A DNA stretch of 64,000 nt from Rhodospirillales bacterium. GTDB taxonomy: Bacteria > Pseudomonadota > Alphaproteobacteria > Rhodospirillales > WMHbin7. This document shows positions 49,763 to 57,393 of this stretch, in pieces (position 1 is the stretch's first letter; each line of letters begins with the position of its first letter). The translations under genes were made by a program, and so were the position numbers. Location of the stretch: the NCBI GenBank assembly GCA_016214125.1, contig JACRPC010000021.1:35001-99000 (forward strand), read 5' to 3'. The notes below the pieces were generated by a model. That model worked only from the letters and a program-made list of their open reading frames with translations. It had not been told where the DNA came from and searched no databases.

Positions 49763-51167
49763 GGGTAATGTCCTTGCCGCCATTCGACAATTGCGCGCCT
49801 GAGCGCCCAGCAGCGACGGCCTCGAAAGTTTGGCCGGTTTCGGCGTGGATCACCGGAACCTTAGAAAACAGCTCACGCCAGCGCAGGATCGCGACGTCGA
49901 CATATTCGGGCGCCAGTTCCAGGGCGCGGACGCGCCGTCCGGTGCGCTGTCCGGCAACCAGCGTGGTGCCGGAGCCCGAGAAGGGTTCGTAGACGAGACA
50001 GCCTTCGTCCGAGTAGGTCTCCAGGGCGAACTCGGCCAGCTTGACCGGGAATACCGCCGGATGCTCGGTTTCGATGCCGCGCGCCTTGTGCCGCGTGATG
50101 CGGATGACGTTGTCGGGAATGCGGGTCTCCTGGACGCCCTGGCCGGCATGGGTCCATTCGCCGACATGGCCGTCCTTGGCGCGCATGCCGCCGTGACTGT
50201 CGTTGACGTGCCCGGCCCATTTGCAGGGCACCGTCTTGTTGGGCCTGCGGGCTTGGCGGTTGAAGTGGAAAACGAACTCGAAGGCCGGGGCAAGTCGTCC
50301 ATTCCAGTCGCCTGGCAGGCCCGGCCCCTGGTCCCAGACGTAAAGCCCGAAGCGCCGCCAGTTTTGGCCGCGCATCCATTCCAGCCAGTTTTGCCAGTAG
50401 GGCTGCCATTCGTTGGCGCGGTGGATCAGGCCCAGATTGACTAGAGCCTGGCCGTCGTCGGCCATGGGGATGTGTGCGAAGACGCCCTGCATCAGGGCGT
50501 CCCAATCGCCAATGCCGCCGGTGGTGTAATCCCGCTGATTGCCGTAGGGCGGCGAGGTGAAGAGCAGCGAGGCCCGCTCACCCTCCATCAGGTGGGCGAC
50601 GACTTTCGGATCCGTGCTATCGCCGCAGAGCAGGCGGTGATCGCCCATGATCCAGAGATCGCCTGGCCGCGATACCGGATCGCGGGGTGGCTCCGGAGCT
50701 TCGTCCTCCAGTCCCTCGCCCGGCTTGCCATCCTCTTCCGGGGTGTCGTCGAGTGGGGCCATCAGGTGGTCGAGTTCGGTCTCGTCGAAGCCGGTCAGCA
50801 CCAGATCGAACCCGTCGCCGTTGAGGGCATGGAGTTCGGCAGCCAGCAGTTCCTCGTCCCACCCCGCGTTCAATGCCAGCTTGTTGTCGGCCAGCACGTA
50901 GGCACGCCGTTGGGCGTCGGTCAGGTGGTCGAGCACCAGCACCGGCACGACTTCGAGCCCGAGCCGCCTGGCGGCCAGCACCCGCCCGTGTCCGGCGATG
51001 ATGTTGCCCTGGCCGTCCACCAGCACCGGGTTGGTCCAGCCAAACTCAACGATGGAAGCGGCGATCTGCGCCACCTGCTCGTCGGAATGCCTCCGGGCGT
51101 TCCGGGCATAGGGGATCAGCCGGTCGAGCGGCATTTGCTCGACCGCTTCGGGAAGCGGATGGGCCAT
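49752..51167 (-). CDS. ParB-domain DNA methyltransferase 2 (SPPY type)
   Basis: This 471-aa paralogue has ParB/Srx-like LDRLIPYARNARRHSDEQVAQIA and IIAGHGRVLAARRLGL, then a methyltransferase with SPPYGNQRDYTTGGIGDWD (about 250) and FSGSGTTLVAGQRTGRRVRALE (about 425). SPPY is typical of N4-cytosine (sometimes adenine) methyltransferases, so the pair probably modifies different bases. ATG at 51167 (MAHPLPEAVEQM) is chosen; the extra ORF sequence upstream is noncoding repeat-like DNA. The two genes arose by duplication and diverged strongly. Confidence 0.85.
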   Translation of the reverse strand: MAHPLPEAVEQMPLDRLIPYARNARRHSDEQVAQIAASIVEFGWTNPVLVDGQGNIIAGHGRVLAARRLGLEVVPVLVLDHLTDAQRRAYVLADNKLALNAGWDEELLAAELHALNGDGFDLVLTGFDETELDHLMAPLDDTPEEDGKPGEGLEDEAPEPPRDPVSRPGDLWIMGDHRLLCGDSTDPKVVAHLMEGERASLLFTSPPYGNQRDYTTGGIGDWDALMQGVFAHIPMADDGQALVNLGLIHRANEWQPYWQNWLEWMRGQNWRRFGLYVWDQGPGLPGDWNGRLAPAFEFVFHFNRQARRPNKTVPCKWAGHVNDSHGGMRAKDGHVGEWTHAGQGVQETRIPDNVIRITRHKARGIETEHPAVFPVKLAEFALETYSDEGCLVYEPFSGSGTTLVAGQRTGRRVRALELAPEYVDVAILRWRELFSKVPVIHAETGQTFEAVAAGRSGAQLSNGGKDITHAP

Positions 51168-51477
51168 GGGGCAGGTGGATTCCTGGAACTGGATTCCGAA
51201 GGTGGACTCCGGTCGGCTTCCGGCTGGACTCCGTCGGGGTCTAGAAGCCACCTCGGGTGTCCAGGTCAATGCTTTGAATTGTCGCAGGTTTCAGGAAGCG
51301 TCCGGGGGTGGACTCCACCCGGCGGCTTCCCAGATTTTCGGGCTGGCGGTAGCGAACTTTCGGGCTGTTGCCCCCAGCATACGTTATCGGCCAGGGAGGA
51401 CCCGTGATTTCAAAGGGTTAGCCGAAATCTGGTGGAATTGAGTGTCCGTTTTGGTGCGCGGAATGCCCTCGGATGGC
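51168..51477. other. gene-free region between methyltransferase 2 and AbiE
   Basis: No convincing ORF. It contains dispersed copies of GGTGGACTCC/TGGACTCC (51201, about 51224, 51307), which read GGAGTCCACC toward the methyltransferase start and may be regulatory or remnant repeats. The right part carries the AbiE promoter. Confidence 0.4.
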
Positions 51478-51478
51478 T

Positions 51479-51545
51479 TTGCGCTTTCCAGGGAGGTGTG
51501 TTATAAAACGGCTGTAGATACACAAATAGACAGCCGTTTTATAAC
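51479..51545 (+). promoter_or_regulatory. AbiE promoter with long inverted-repeat operator
   Basis: Perfect 16-bp arms GTTATAAAACGGCTGT (51500-51515) and ACAGCCGTTTTATAAC (51530-51545) are separated by 14 bases. The left arm contains a -10 TATAAA (51502-51507), with TTGCGC 17 bases upstream (51479-51484). The right arm touches the AbiEi ATG. AbiEi proteins are known to bind inverted repeats in their own promoter, so this is the expected autorepression operator. The right arm leaves no room for a ribosome site before the ATG. Confidence 0.8.
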
Positions 51546-52187
51546 ATGGCGACACCTTCCATTCGAGCCGATTTCCGCCGCACGGCAGCCGAGAGAGCCC
51601 TCGACATCATTTCGAAGGGTGGGATGGTCCGGCTGCGCGAGATCAAGGGCGCCGGCATTCCGGAGGTCGTCGTCGCCAGGCTGGCCAAGGCTGGTCGGAT
51701 TGTTCGGCTCGCCCGCGGCCTTTACCAGATGCCGGATGCCGATCTTCATGCGGGCCACACGCTTGCGGAGGTCGCCAAGATCGTCCCAAAGGGCGTCGTC
51801 TGCCTGATCTCGGCCCTTGCCTACCATGAACTCACTCTGCAGATGCCGCCGTTCGTCTGGGTCGCGATCGAGGGGCATACCCGCCAACCCTGCCACAGCT
51901 ACCCGCCTATGCGTTTCGTGCGGTTCAGCGAGCGGGCACTGAGCGAGGGAGTCGAGCAACATCTGATTGAGGGTGTCCACGTCAGGATCACCAGTCCGGC
52001 CCGGACCATCGTTGACTGTTTCCGGTTTCGCAACAAGATCGGAGTCGACATCGCCGTTTCGGCTATGCGCGAAGCCCTGCGGAAACGCAGATGCACTTCC
52101 GACGAGATCGCCCGGCATGCGCGATCGCTCCGCATCGCGAATGTGGTTCGGCCCTACCTCGAGGCGATGACGGTCGATGAAACCTAA
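51546..52187 (+). CDS. AbiEi-type antitoxin/repressor
   Basis: This 213-aa antitoxin has an N-terminal winged helix (RALDIISKGGMVRLREIKGAGIPEVVVARLAKAGRIVRLARGLYQMP) and a C-terminal AbiEi domain (LISALAYHELTLQMPPFVWVAIEGHTR; FSERALSEGVEQHLIEGVHVRITSPARTIVDCFRFRNKIG). It represses its operon and neutralises AbiEii without direct contact (type IV). The ATG lies immediately after the operator arm with no ribosome site; a short-leader or later start cannot be excluded. It overlaps the toxin by 11 bases. Confidence 0.85.
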   Translation: MATPSIRADFRRTAAERALDIISKGGMVRLREIKGAGIPEVVVARLAKAGRIVRLARGLYQMPDADLHAGHTLAEVAKIVPKGVVCLISALAYHELTLQMPPFVWVAIEGHTRQPCHSYPPMRFVRFSERALSEGVEQHLIEGVHVRITSPARTIVDCFRFRNKIGVDIAVSAMREALRKRRCTSDEIARHARSLRIANVVRPYLEAMTVDET

Positions 52188-53097
52188 AACTAAAACTTCC
52201 GCAATGGAAGCCAGTGTCCGGTCCCGCCTTGCCAAGCTCGCGCGCGCGAAAGGGATCAACCTGGAACTGCTGCTGGTCCGCTATACGCTCGAGCGGCTGC
52301 TCTACCGGCTTGGGCAATCACAGTATGGCAGCCGGTTCATTTTGAAAGGTGCGATGTTGCAGACGGTCTGGCTCGATGATCTTTTCCGACCGACCCGTGA
52401 TCTTGATCTTCTCGCATATGGAGACCAAAGCACGGAGCATGTGAAGACCGTGTTTGGAGAAATCCTCTCAATCAAGAGCGATGATGGAATCCTCTTCGAT
52501 ATTGAAAGTCTTTCCGTTGAACCGATCCGCGAGCAAACCGAATATGGTGGACTGCGCATTGAGGCCACCTCCCGTCTGGCGGGGGCCAGGATCAAGGTTC
52601 AGATCGACCTGGGGTTCGGCGACGCGGTGACGCCGCAGGCGAAGAAGATCGATTATCCCGTCTTGCTTGATTCCCCGATGCCAAAAATTCTGGCCTATCC
52701 AAAGGAAACCGTTGTAGCCGAGAAGCTCCAGGCCATCGTAGTCCTGGGGGCTAACAATGGGCGGATGAAGGATTTTTATGATCTCTGGATGATGTCTCAG
52801 CACCTTGCCTTCGACGGGGCTCTGCTGGCGAAGGCGGTCGCGGCCACCTTTGCCCGTCGGCAGACGCCGCTTCCTGCGGAAACTCCGGTTGGATTGAGCC
52901 GCAATTTTGCCATGGACGCCGATGCGATCAAACGCTGGGGGTTTTTCAGAACACGCAATGTTCTGAATCAACCACCCGGATCGCTTGACAGCGTGGTTGC
53001 GGAATTGAACGCCTTCCTCATGCCTGCCATTGCTCTCGCAAGAGAACCGGACTCATCACCAATAATGTGGGAGCCCGGCGGGCCATGGAAACCCTGA
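52177..53097 (+). CDS. AbiEii-type nucleotidyltransferase toxin
   Basis: This 306-aa protein is an AbiEii/AbiGii-type nucleotidyltransferase. Catalytic features are FILKGAMLQTVW, RPTRDLDLLAYGD (DxD, about 69-74), a third acidic site in KVQIDLGFGD (about 148), and ETVVAEKLQAIVVLG ... NGRMKDFYDLWMM (about 175-205). Related toxins (MenT/AbiEii) transfer nucleotides to tRNA or bind GTP, stopping growth when phage infects. All motifs look intact. The pair sits on the + strand in the - strand early operon, so it is cargo. Stop at 53097 leaves 66 bases before the DUF6362 gene end. Confidence 0.88.
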   Translation: MKPKTKTSAMEASVRSRLAKLARAKGINLELLLVRYTLERLLYRLGQSQYGSRFILKGAMLQTVWLDDLFRPTRDLDLLAYGDQSTEHVKTVFGEILSIKSDDGILFDIESLSVEPIREQTEYGGLRIEATSRLAGARIKVQIDLGFGDAVTPQAKKIDYPVLLDSPMPKILAYPKETVVAEKLQAIVVLGANNGRMKDFYDLWMMSQHLAFDGALLAKAVAATFARRQTPLPAETPVGLSRNFAMDADAIKRWGFFRTRNVLNQPPGSLDSVVAELNAFLMPAIALAREPDSSPIMWEPGGPWKP

Positions 53098-53163
53098 CCG
53101 CCCGCGCGCGCCTCGCCTGAGGATAGTCCCGAAACTGCCAAAATCCGGCTCACCTGTCTCACC

Positions 53164-53664
53164 TCAAAGTGTTTCCATCGTTTCGACCTCGCTGGCCTGT
53201 TCCGACGGCCCATGTCCGCTTGCCGTGCCGTTGGCGGCCTGCCACATCTCGACCAGCGCCATGCGCGACAATTTGCGTCCCGAGTGGCCGTTCAAAAAAA
53301 TCGCGATCAGCTGGAGCGAGCCGACCCAGTGACGCCAGAGGGCGGCGCGTGACTTTCCGAAGCGGTGGCAGGCGACCTTCCAGGGCATCCGGTCGGCCCT
53401 GGCCCAGAGCAGCTTGGCATCCTCGGGTTCCAGCCAGCCCAGCCAAGCCATGGCTTCGTCCATGCGGGTGATGGCGCCAGGGGAGGGAGGACCACGGCGG
53501 ATACGTGGGGCCTCCCGGCCGAACGCTTCCCAGAACTCCCGGACGATCGGAGGCCAGGTGCTGAAGAAGCCCTGAATGCGGTGCTCGGGCAGGCGCCGAA
53601 GCGTGTCGGATGCTTCTTCCAGCCTTTCCTCGACCATCGTGGCGGTCCAGCGCGGGTCAACCAT
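53164..53664 (-). CDS. DUF6362-like phage protein
   Basis: This 166-aa protein (VEERLEEASDTLRRLPEHRIQGFFSTWPPIVREFWEAFG, then DEAMAWLGWLEPEDAKLLWARADRMPWKVACHRFGKSRAALWRHW) contains a C-terminal helix-turn-helix-like segment (about 95-125). The family as I recall it (DUF6362) is a phage/prophage protein of unknown function, perhaps DNA binding. Its start overlaps the previous gene by eight bases. Confidence 0.7.
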   Translation of the reverse strand: MVDPRWTATMVEERLEEASDTLRRLPEHRIQGFFSTWPPIVREFWEAFGREAPRIRRGPPSPGAITRMDEAMAWLGWLEPEDAKLLWARADRMPWKVACHRFGKSRAALWRHWVGSLQLIAIFLNGHSGRKLSRMALVEMWQAANGTASGHGPSEQASEVETMETL

Positions 53665-53854
53665 GACACGCCTCCCTGTCCGGACGCTGGCCGTAGAGCT
53701 TGGTGCCCAGCTGCTTGACCAATTCGCGCTCGGGCCAGGTGAGGCGGTGGTCGTCTTCGGCGATCACCAGGACACCCTGCTCCTTCCAGCCGTCGCGCTT
53801 GACCTGCTCGGGGTCGCTACGCTTGCCGCCATAACCATTTGGGAACCACCTCAT
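53657..53854 (-). CDS. small phage protein (65 aa)
   Basis: This 65-aa basic protein (MRWFPNGYGGKRSDPEQVKRDGWKEQGVLVIAEDDHRLTWPERELVKQLGTKLYG) overlaps the RuvC-like gene stop (ATGA) and the DUF6362-like gene. I do not recognise it; the pattern 'KRDGW...GVLVI..DD..L.WPE' is common in phage replication regions. Confidence 0.65.
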   Translation of the reverse strand: MRWFPNGYGGKRSDPEQVKRDGWKEQGVLVIAEDDHRLTWPERELVKQLGTKLYGQRPDREACHG

Positions 53855-54381
53855 CGCACACCTCCCCGGGTCTCGATGGCCCAGAGCAGGATGGCGATGG
53901 CGTCGGCTTCGTTGTCGTCGGCGGGAGCGAAGCCTCGTGCGGTGACGGCGGCGATCATCGCCTGCTTGTCGGCATTACCCTTGCCGGTGACATGGCGTTT
54001 GATAGCACCGACGGGAACTCCCTCGTAGGGCAGGCCCTTCTGTTCGCACCAAGCCGCGAGATGGGCGAGGAAACCGCCATAAATATGGGCGGCGTCCGTG
54101 CCCGCGTGGCGGCGAACCTCCTCGAAGTAGACAGCACCGAGTGCCGGGGACTGCCGCAGCATCTCGTCCAGCCAGGAGCGAAAGCGCAGGTAGCGCATCC
54201 CACCACCCTCGTAGCGCCCGGGCCGGAAGGCCATGGTGCCGGAGACTATGGTTTTGTCACCGAGGCGCATGGCCCAGCCGGTGGTGGTGCCGAGATCGAG
54301 AGCCAGGATCGCGGAAGGATGATCGTTGGCGGGCATTGGCGCCGTGGCAGCGAGTGCCCTGGCGGGTTCGGGTATGGTCAT
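53851..54381 (-). CDS. RuvC-like Holliday junction resolvase
   Basis: This 176-aa protein has an RNase H fold: ILALDLGTTTGWAM (first Asp, about 26), GAVYFEEVRRHAG (Glu, about 90), VPVGAIKRHVTGKGNADKQAMIAAV and DNEADAIAILLWA (last acidic pair, about 160). These match phage RuvC-type resolvases that process recombination or packaging junctions. ATG at 54381 follows GAGGAGGTCTCC; the longer ORF before it is noncoding. ATGA overlap links it to the 65-aa gene. Confidence 0.8.
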   Translation of the reverse strand: MTIPEPARALAATAPMPANDHPSAILALDLGTTTGWAMRLGDKTIVSGTMAFRPGRYEGGGMRYLRFRSWLDEMLRQSPALGAVYFEEVRRHAGTDAAHIYGGFLAHLAAWCEQKGLPYEGVPVGAIKRHVTGKGNADKQAMIAAVTARGFAPADDNEADAIAILLWAIETRGGVR

Positions 54382-54507
54382 GGAGACCTCCTCGTGGTTC
54401 GAGCGGTCGGGGCGGGGGCAATGTCCGGGCCGGGACGGTGCCGCCGCCCGAACCCGATGAAACGGGATTCGGTCTGGCATGCCGGTTCGCCGCCAGGACG
54501 GCGGGCG

Positions 54508-54760
54508 AATTCCTCAAATCGCTCAGGATTTCTCAAGAAGATGGCTTGGCCGCCAACTCCTTGATGAATCATATATAAAATCAAATCTCTCAAATTCCTC
54601 AATTCCTCAATCAGGGTGTGGGGGAGACCCCACGGCCCCCCGCGCGTACACACCCCGCGTGAGGAATTGAGGAATTTGAGGAATCCGGTCTGCGCCCTTG
54701 TGTTCCAAAGGGTTGGCATAATTCTGATGGGGATGAGGAATTCCCCGTCCTTGAGGAATT
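54508..54760. repeat. iteron-like repeat array, candidate replication origin
   Basis: AATTCCTCAA occurs at 54508, 54593 and 54601 and its complement TTGAGGAATT (or TGAGGAATT) at 54660, 54667, 54734 and 54751, with a further partial copy near 54676. The 21 bases 54589-54609 are a perfect inverted repeat of 54660-54680, 50 bases apart. An AT-rich stretch (ATATATAAAATCAAATC, 54570-54586) adjoins. Iterons plus AT-rich DNA beside the primase/helicase gene suggest the phage origin. Confidence 0.55.
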
Positions 54761-54766
54761 CGGCCG

Positions 54767-57037
54767 TCATGACCGTCCCCCATCGACCGTCCGGTAGACC
54801 AGGGCAGGCTTGGTCACAGTGGTCTTCATGGCAGTAGCGACCATTCCGGCCTCGACCAGGGAGGCGATGATTTCGTCGCGCTGGCGCTTGTCGAGAAACT
54901 GGGTGCGACGGATCAGATCGTTCTTGCTGATCCCGGCCGGGCCGACGGCGCGAATGGTCTCCATCATCCGCTTGTGGTTGCGCTCGGTGTCGTTGTCGGC
55001 GACGCGGCGTTCGATCTCAACAATGGTGCGCTCCGCGAAATGCCGCACGAAGGCGATGGCCCATTCGGTATCGTCGAGGCGGATGACGGGCGAGACCGGA
55101 TCAAGGGCGACGGCGCGCACCAGGGCAACCTTGGCGGCGTTCTCGGCCACCCGGGCCAGGATCGCGGTGAAGGGGGTTCCCCGCGCCTCGCGCAATTGCC
55201 TGGTGATCTCGTTGGACAGGGCCGCGAAGGTCTCGCGCGCATCAGGGGCCGTGGGCACGATCATCGGATCAATGCCAGTGGTCGTGTCCGTGGTCAAACC
55301 GGAGAGATTCCCGGTGGGCTTCCGTCCGCCGCCTTCGGAGATCCGCTTCAGCTCTTCCAGCAGGCCGGGCGGAGAGCGACGGATGCCGGTCGCGGCATTC
55401 TCTTCCGGGTAGTCGTCCTCGGTCTGGACGATGATGAAGCGGGCCAGGGAGCCGTCGACCACGTTGGCGGACTGCAGGGCGTTCCAAAAATGCAGCGGTG
55501 CGGTGGTGCCGTAGATGCAGAGGCAGGGCTGATTGATATCGCGGCGCTCGTTCTTTCCATCCCGGTTGGCGTATTCCGCGCCCAGGAAGATGCCGCCCGC
55601 CGATGTGTAGAGTTCGGTCATGTTGTCGATGATCTCGGTGATGTGGCGGGGGCTGCGCTTGCGGTCGGCGGCGGCCGACAGGAACATGCCGAACTCGTCG
55701 ATCTGAAAGAGGATGGCGGGCTGGCGGTGGATGGCGGTGAGCAGCCCGGCTCCCGAGGCGATCTTGTTGCCGCCGAGGTAGGCCCCGAGCCCAGCCTCGA
55801 CGAACAGCTCGTTGACGATCTCGCGGCTGTGGTTCTTGCCCGACCCGCTGTCAGCGATGCCGACGATGTAGAGGTTGCTGCGCAGGTTGGTCTCGGTCCG
55901 GTACTTGCGGCCCATCAGCGCGCCCAGAGCGCAGAGGCTGGACGCCAAGGCGAGGAGTGGCTGGGGCCGGCGCGCGGTGGCCAGCATGTAGTCGGTCATG
56001 GCACCCAGCACGCCGCCGGGAATCGCGAGATCGAACCTGGCGGCGGGCTTGGCCTGAAGGGACTCGACCGGCGTCTGTACCTGGGCCAACAGCCCGGCAG
56101 CGGGATGGACGGGATCGCGGGGCGCCGTACCGTCCAGCACCAGGGCGGGATCGGGCTTCCAGCCGCGTTCCATGGCATGGTGGTAGAGGGTGCCGGCGCC
56201 GATGGCGGTGGGGCGGAAGCTGGCCCAAGCCTTGGCCGTGACGTCGTGGAGGTTCTTGGCCGACTGGGCGGACCAGGCGGCGAACAGGTCGCTTCCGTCC
56301 TCGCCCAGCGCTCCCTTCAATGCCATGCCGATGCGAACCCAGGAATCGTAGTCGAGATCGGCGTTGGGGATGAAGGCAAGCGCCTCCCGGATCGCCTCGA
56401 AAGTGCCGGCCAGGGCATGGGCGGGTGTTCCTTTGGCTGTCGAGGCTGGCAGGACGGTGGGCTTCAGCTCTTCCGGCAGCAAGGCCAGAGCGGCCTCCAG
56501 CCAGGCGGCGACACCCTCCTCGGTGACGGTGGGAAGATCTTCGATCCCCACCGACAGCGGGCTTTCCTCCGGCCAGTCATAGGGCTGGCCGGTGTCGGGA
56601 TGGACGGCGAAGGCCACGAACTGCCGACCATGCGCCAGGATTTCCAGGGGCGCGCGCTTGGGGCCGGAGAATGAAGCTTCCGTCCGGTAGACCAGCAGCC
56701 GCTTGGGGGCCTTGCCGATGCGCAGCAGGGGCGTGTCGCCCAGCATCTCGCGGGCCAGAGCCTCGAGGCGATGGGCGAGTTCCGAATCGAGCACGTCGAT
56801 GTCGACGCCGACCACGACGCCGCAGGCGATGCCGATGGCGCAGTCGGGCCACTTCTCCCAGATCTCCACTTCGTTCAAGGTAGTCGGGCGGTCGCAGTGG
56901 CGGGTCCAGCCGGGCTGATCGCGCCATTCGCCGCGGTGGAATCGACCCGGCTTCTTTGTGCCCGGCCAGATGGGGATGACGGGCCACCCCTGGTCCACCA
57001 GCCGGGCGCCATGCCGCGCCATAAAGTCGTTGATCAT
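54767..57037 (-). CDS. phage primase-polymerase/helicase
   Basis: This 756-aa replication protein starts at ATG 57037. Residues about 1-190 are a prim-pol domain: VIPIWPGTKKPG, VVVGVDIDVLDSE (catalytic DxD, about 73) and LAHGRQFVAFAVHPDTG. A PriCT-like linker follows (FIPNADLDYDSWVRIGMALKGA). The C-terminal part is a DUF3987-like ATPase: GIADSGSGKNHS (Walker A, about 405), ILFQIDEFGMFLS (Walker B) and LCIYGTTAPLHFW. It would synthesise primers and unwind DNA at the adjacent repeat array. Its end lies seven bases from that array. Confidence 0.85.
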   Translation of the reverse strand: MINDFMARHGARLVDQGWPVIPIWPGTKKPGRFHRGEWRDQPGWTRHCDRPTTLNEVEIWEKWPDCAIGIACGVVVGVDIDVLDSELAHRLEALAREMLGDTPLLRIGKAPKRLLVYRTEASFSGPKRAPLEILAHGRQFVAFAVHPDTGQPYDWPEESPLSVGIEDLPTVTEEGVAAWLEAALALLPEELKPTVLPASTAKGTPAHALAGTFEAIREALAFIPNADLDYDSWVRIGMALKGALGEDGSDLFAAWSAQSAKNLHDVTAKAWASFRPTAIGAGTLYHHAMERGWKPDPALVLDGTAPRDPVHPAAGLLAQVQTPVESLQAKPAARFDLAIPGGVLGAMTDYMLATARRPQPLLALASSLCALGALMGRKYRTETNLRSNLYIVGIADSGSGKNHSREIVNELFVEAGLGAYLGGNKIASGAGLLTAIHRQPAILFQIDEFGMFLSAAADRKRSPRHITEIIDNMTELYTSAGGIFLGAEYANRDGKNERRDINQPCLCIYGTTAPLHFWNALQSANVVDGSLARFIIVQTEDDYPEENAATGIRRSPPGLLEELKRISEGGGRKPTGNLSGLTTDTTTGIDPMIVPTAPDARETFAALSNEITRQLREARGTPFTAILARVAENAAKVALVRAVALDPVSPVIRLDDTEWAIAFVRHFAERTIVEIERRVADNDTERNHKRMMETIRAVGPAGISKNDLIRRTQFLDKRQRDEIIASLVEAGMVATAMKTTVTKPALVYRTVDGGRS

Positions 57038-57393
57038 CAAAGTGGCGCCTCGCCGGTGGCGCGATCGAGGCTTTTCTTGTCCCGGCCTGCCAACTCGCGG
57101 AGATGGTCGCAATAGCCGGTGACGATGGCCTCGACGAAGGTGAGCCATTCGGTTTCCGAAAGCAGGGCGAGATCGGTCCGGCCCAGGCTGTCCAGGACCT
57201 CGCCGCCCATCATCCCGCCCTTGCGGATGGCGGCTTGTTCATTGGGTGTGGGATCGATCATGGCCCCCCTCTTCTCGGCGATGATGTGAAGGCAGCTCAT
57301 GGAACAGGCGGACAGGGATGGCCGATTGATCCCGATCAGCGAGGGGGCGAAGCCGAAACCGCGTCTTTCGCGGCGGCAGACGGCGCAGATCAC
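57037..57393 (-). CDS. DUF6511-like Cys-rich phage protein
   Basis: This 118-aa protein starts at GTG 57393, overlapping the helicase stop as GTGA. A shorter start at ATG 57261 would lose the conserved N-terminus ICAVCRRERRGFGFAPSLIG ... ACSMSCLHI, which supplies four Cys for a zinc site. The rest (DPTPNEQAAIRKGGMMGGEVLDSLGRTDLALLSETEW) matches DUF6511-type phage proteins as I remember them. Its stop overlaps the primase start. Confidence 0.7.
   Translation of the reverse strand: MICAVCRRERRGFGFAPSLIGINRPSLSACSMSCLHIIAEKRGAMIDPTPNEQAAIRKGGMMGGEVLDSLGRTDLALLSETEWLTFVEAIVTGYCDHLRELAGRDKKSLDRATGEAPL

Noticed and set aside
54508-54760. CRISPR array
   Set aside because: Repeats are 10 bases, in both orientations and without uniform spacers; no cas genes.
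54974-56674. 566-aa + strand ORF
   Set aside because: Opposite the primase/helicase with its intact motifs; shadow.
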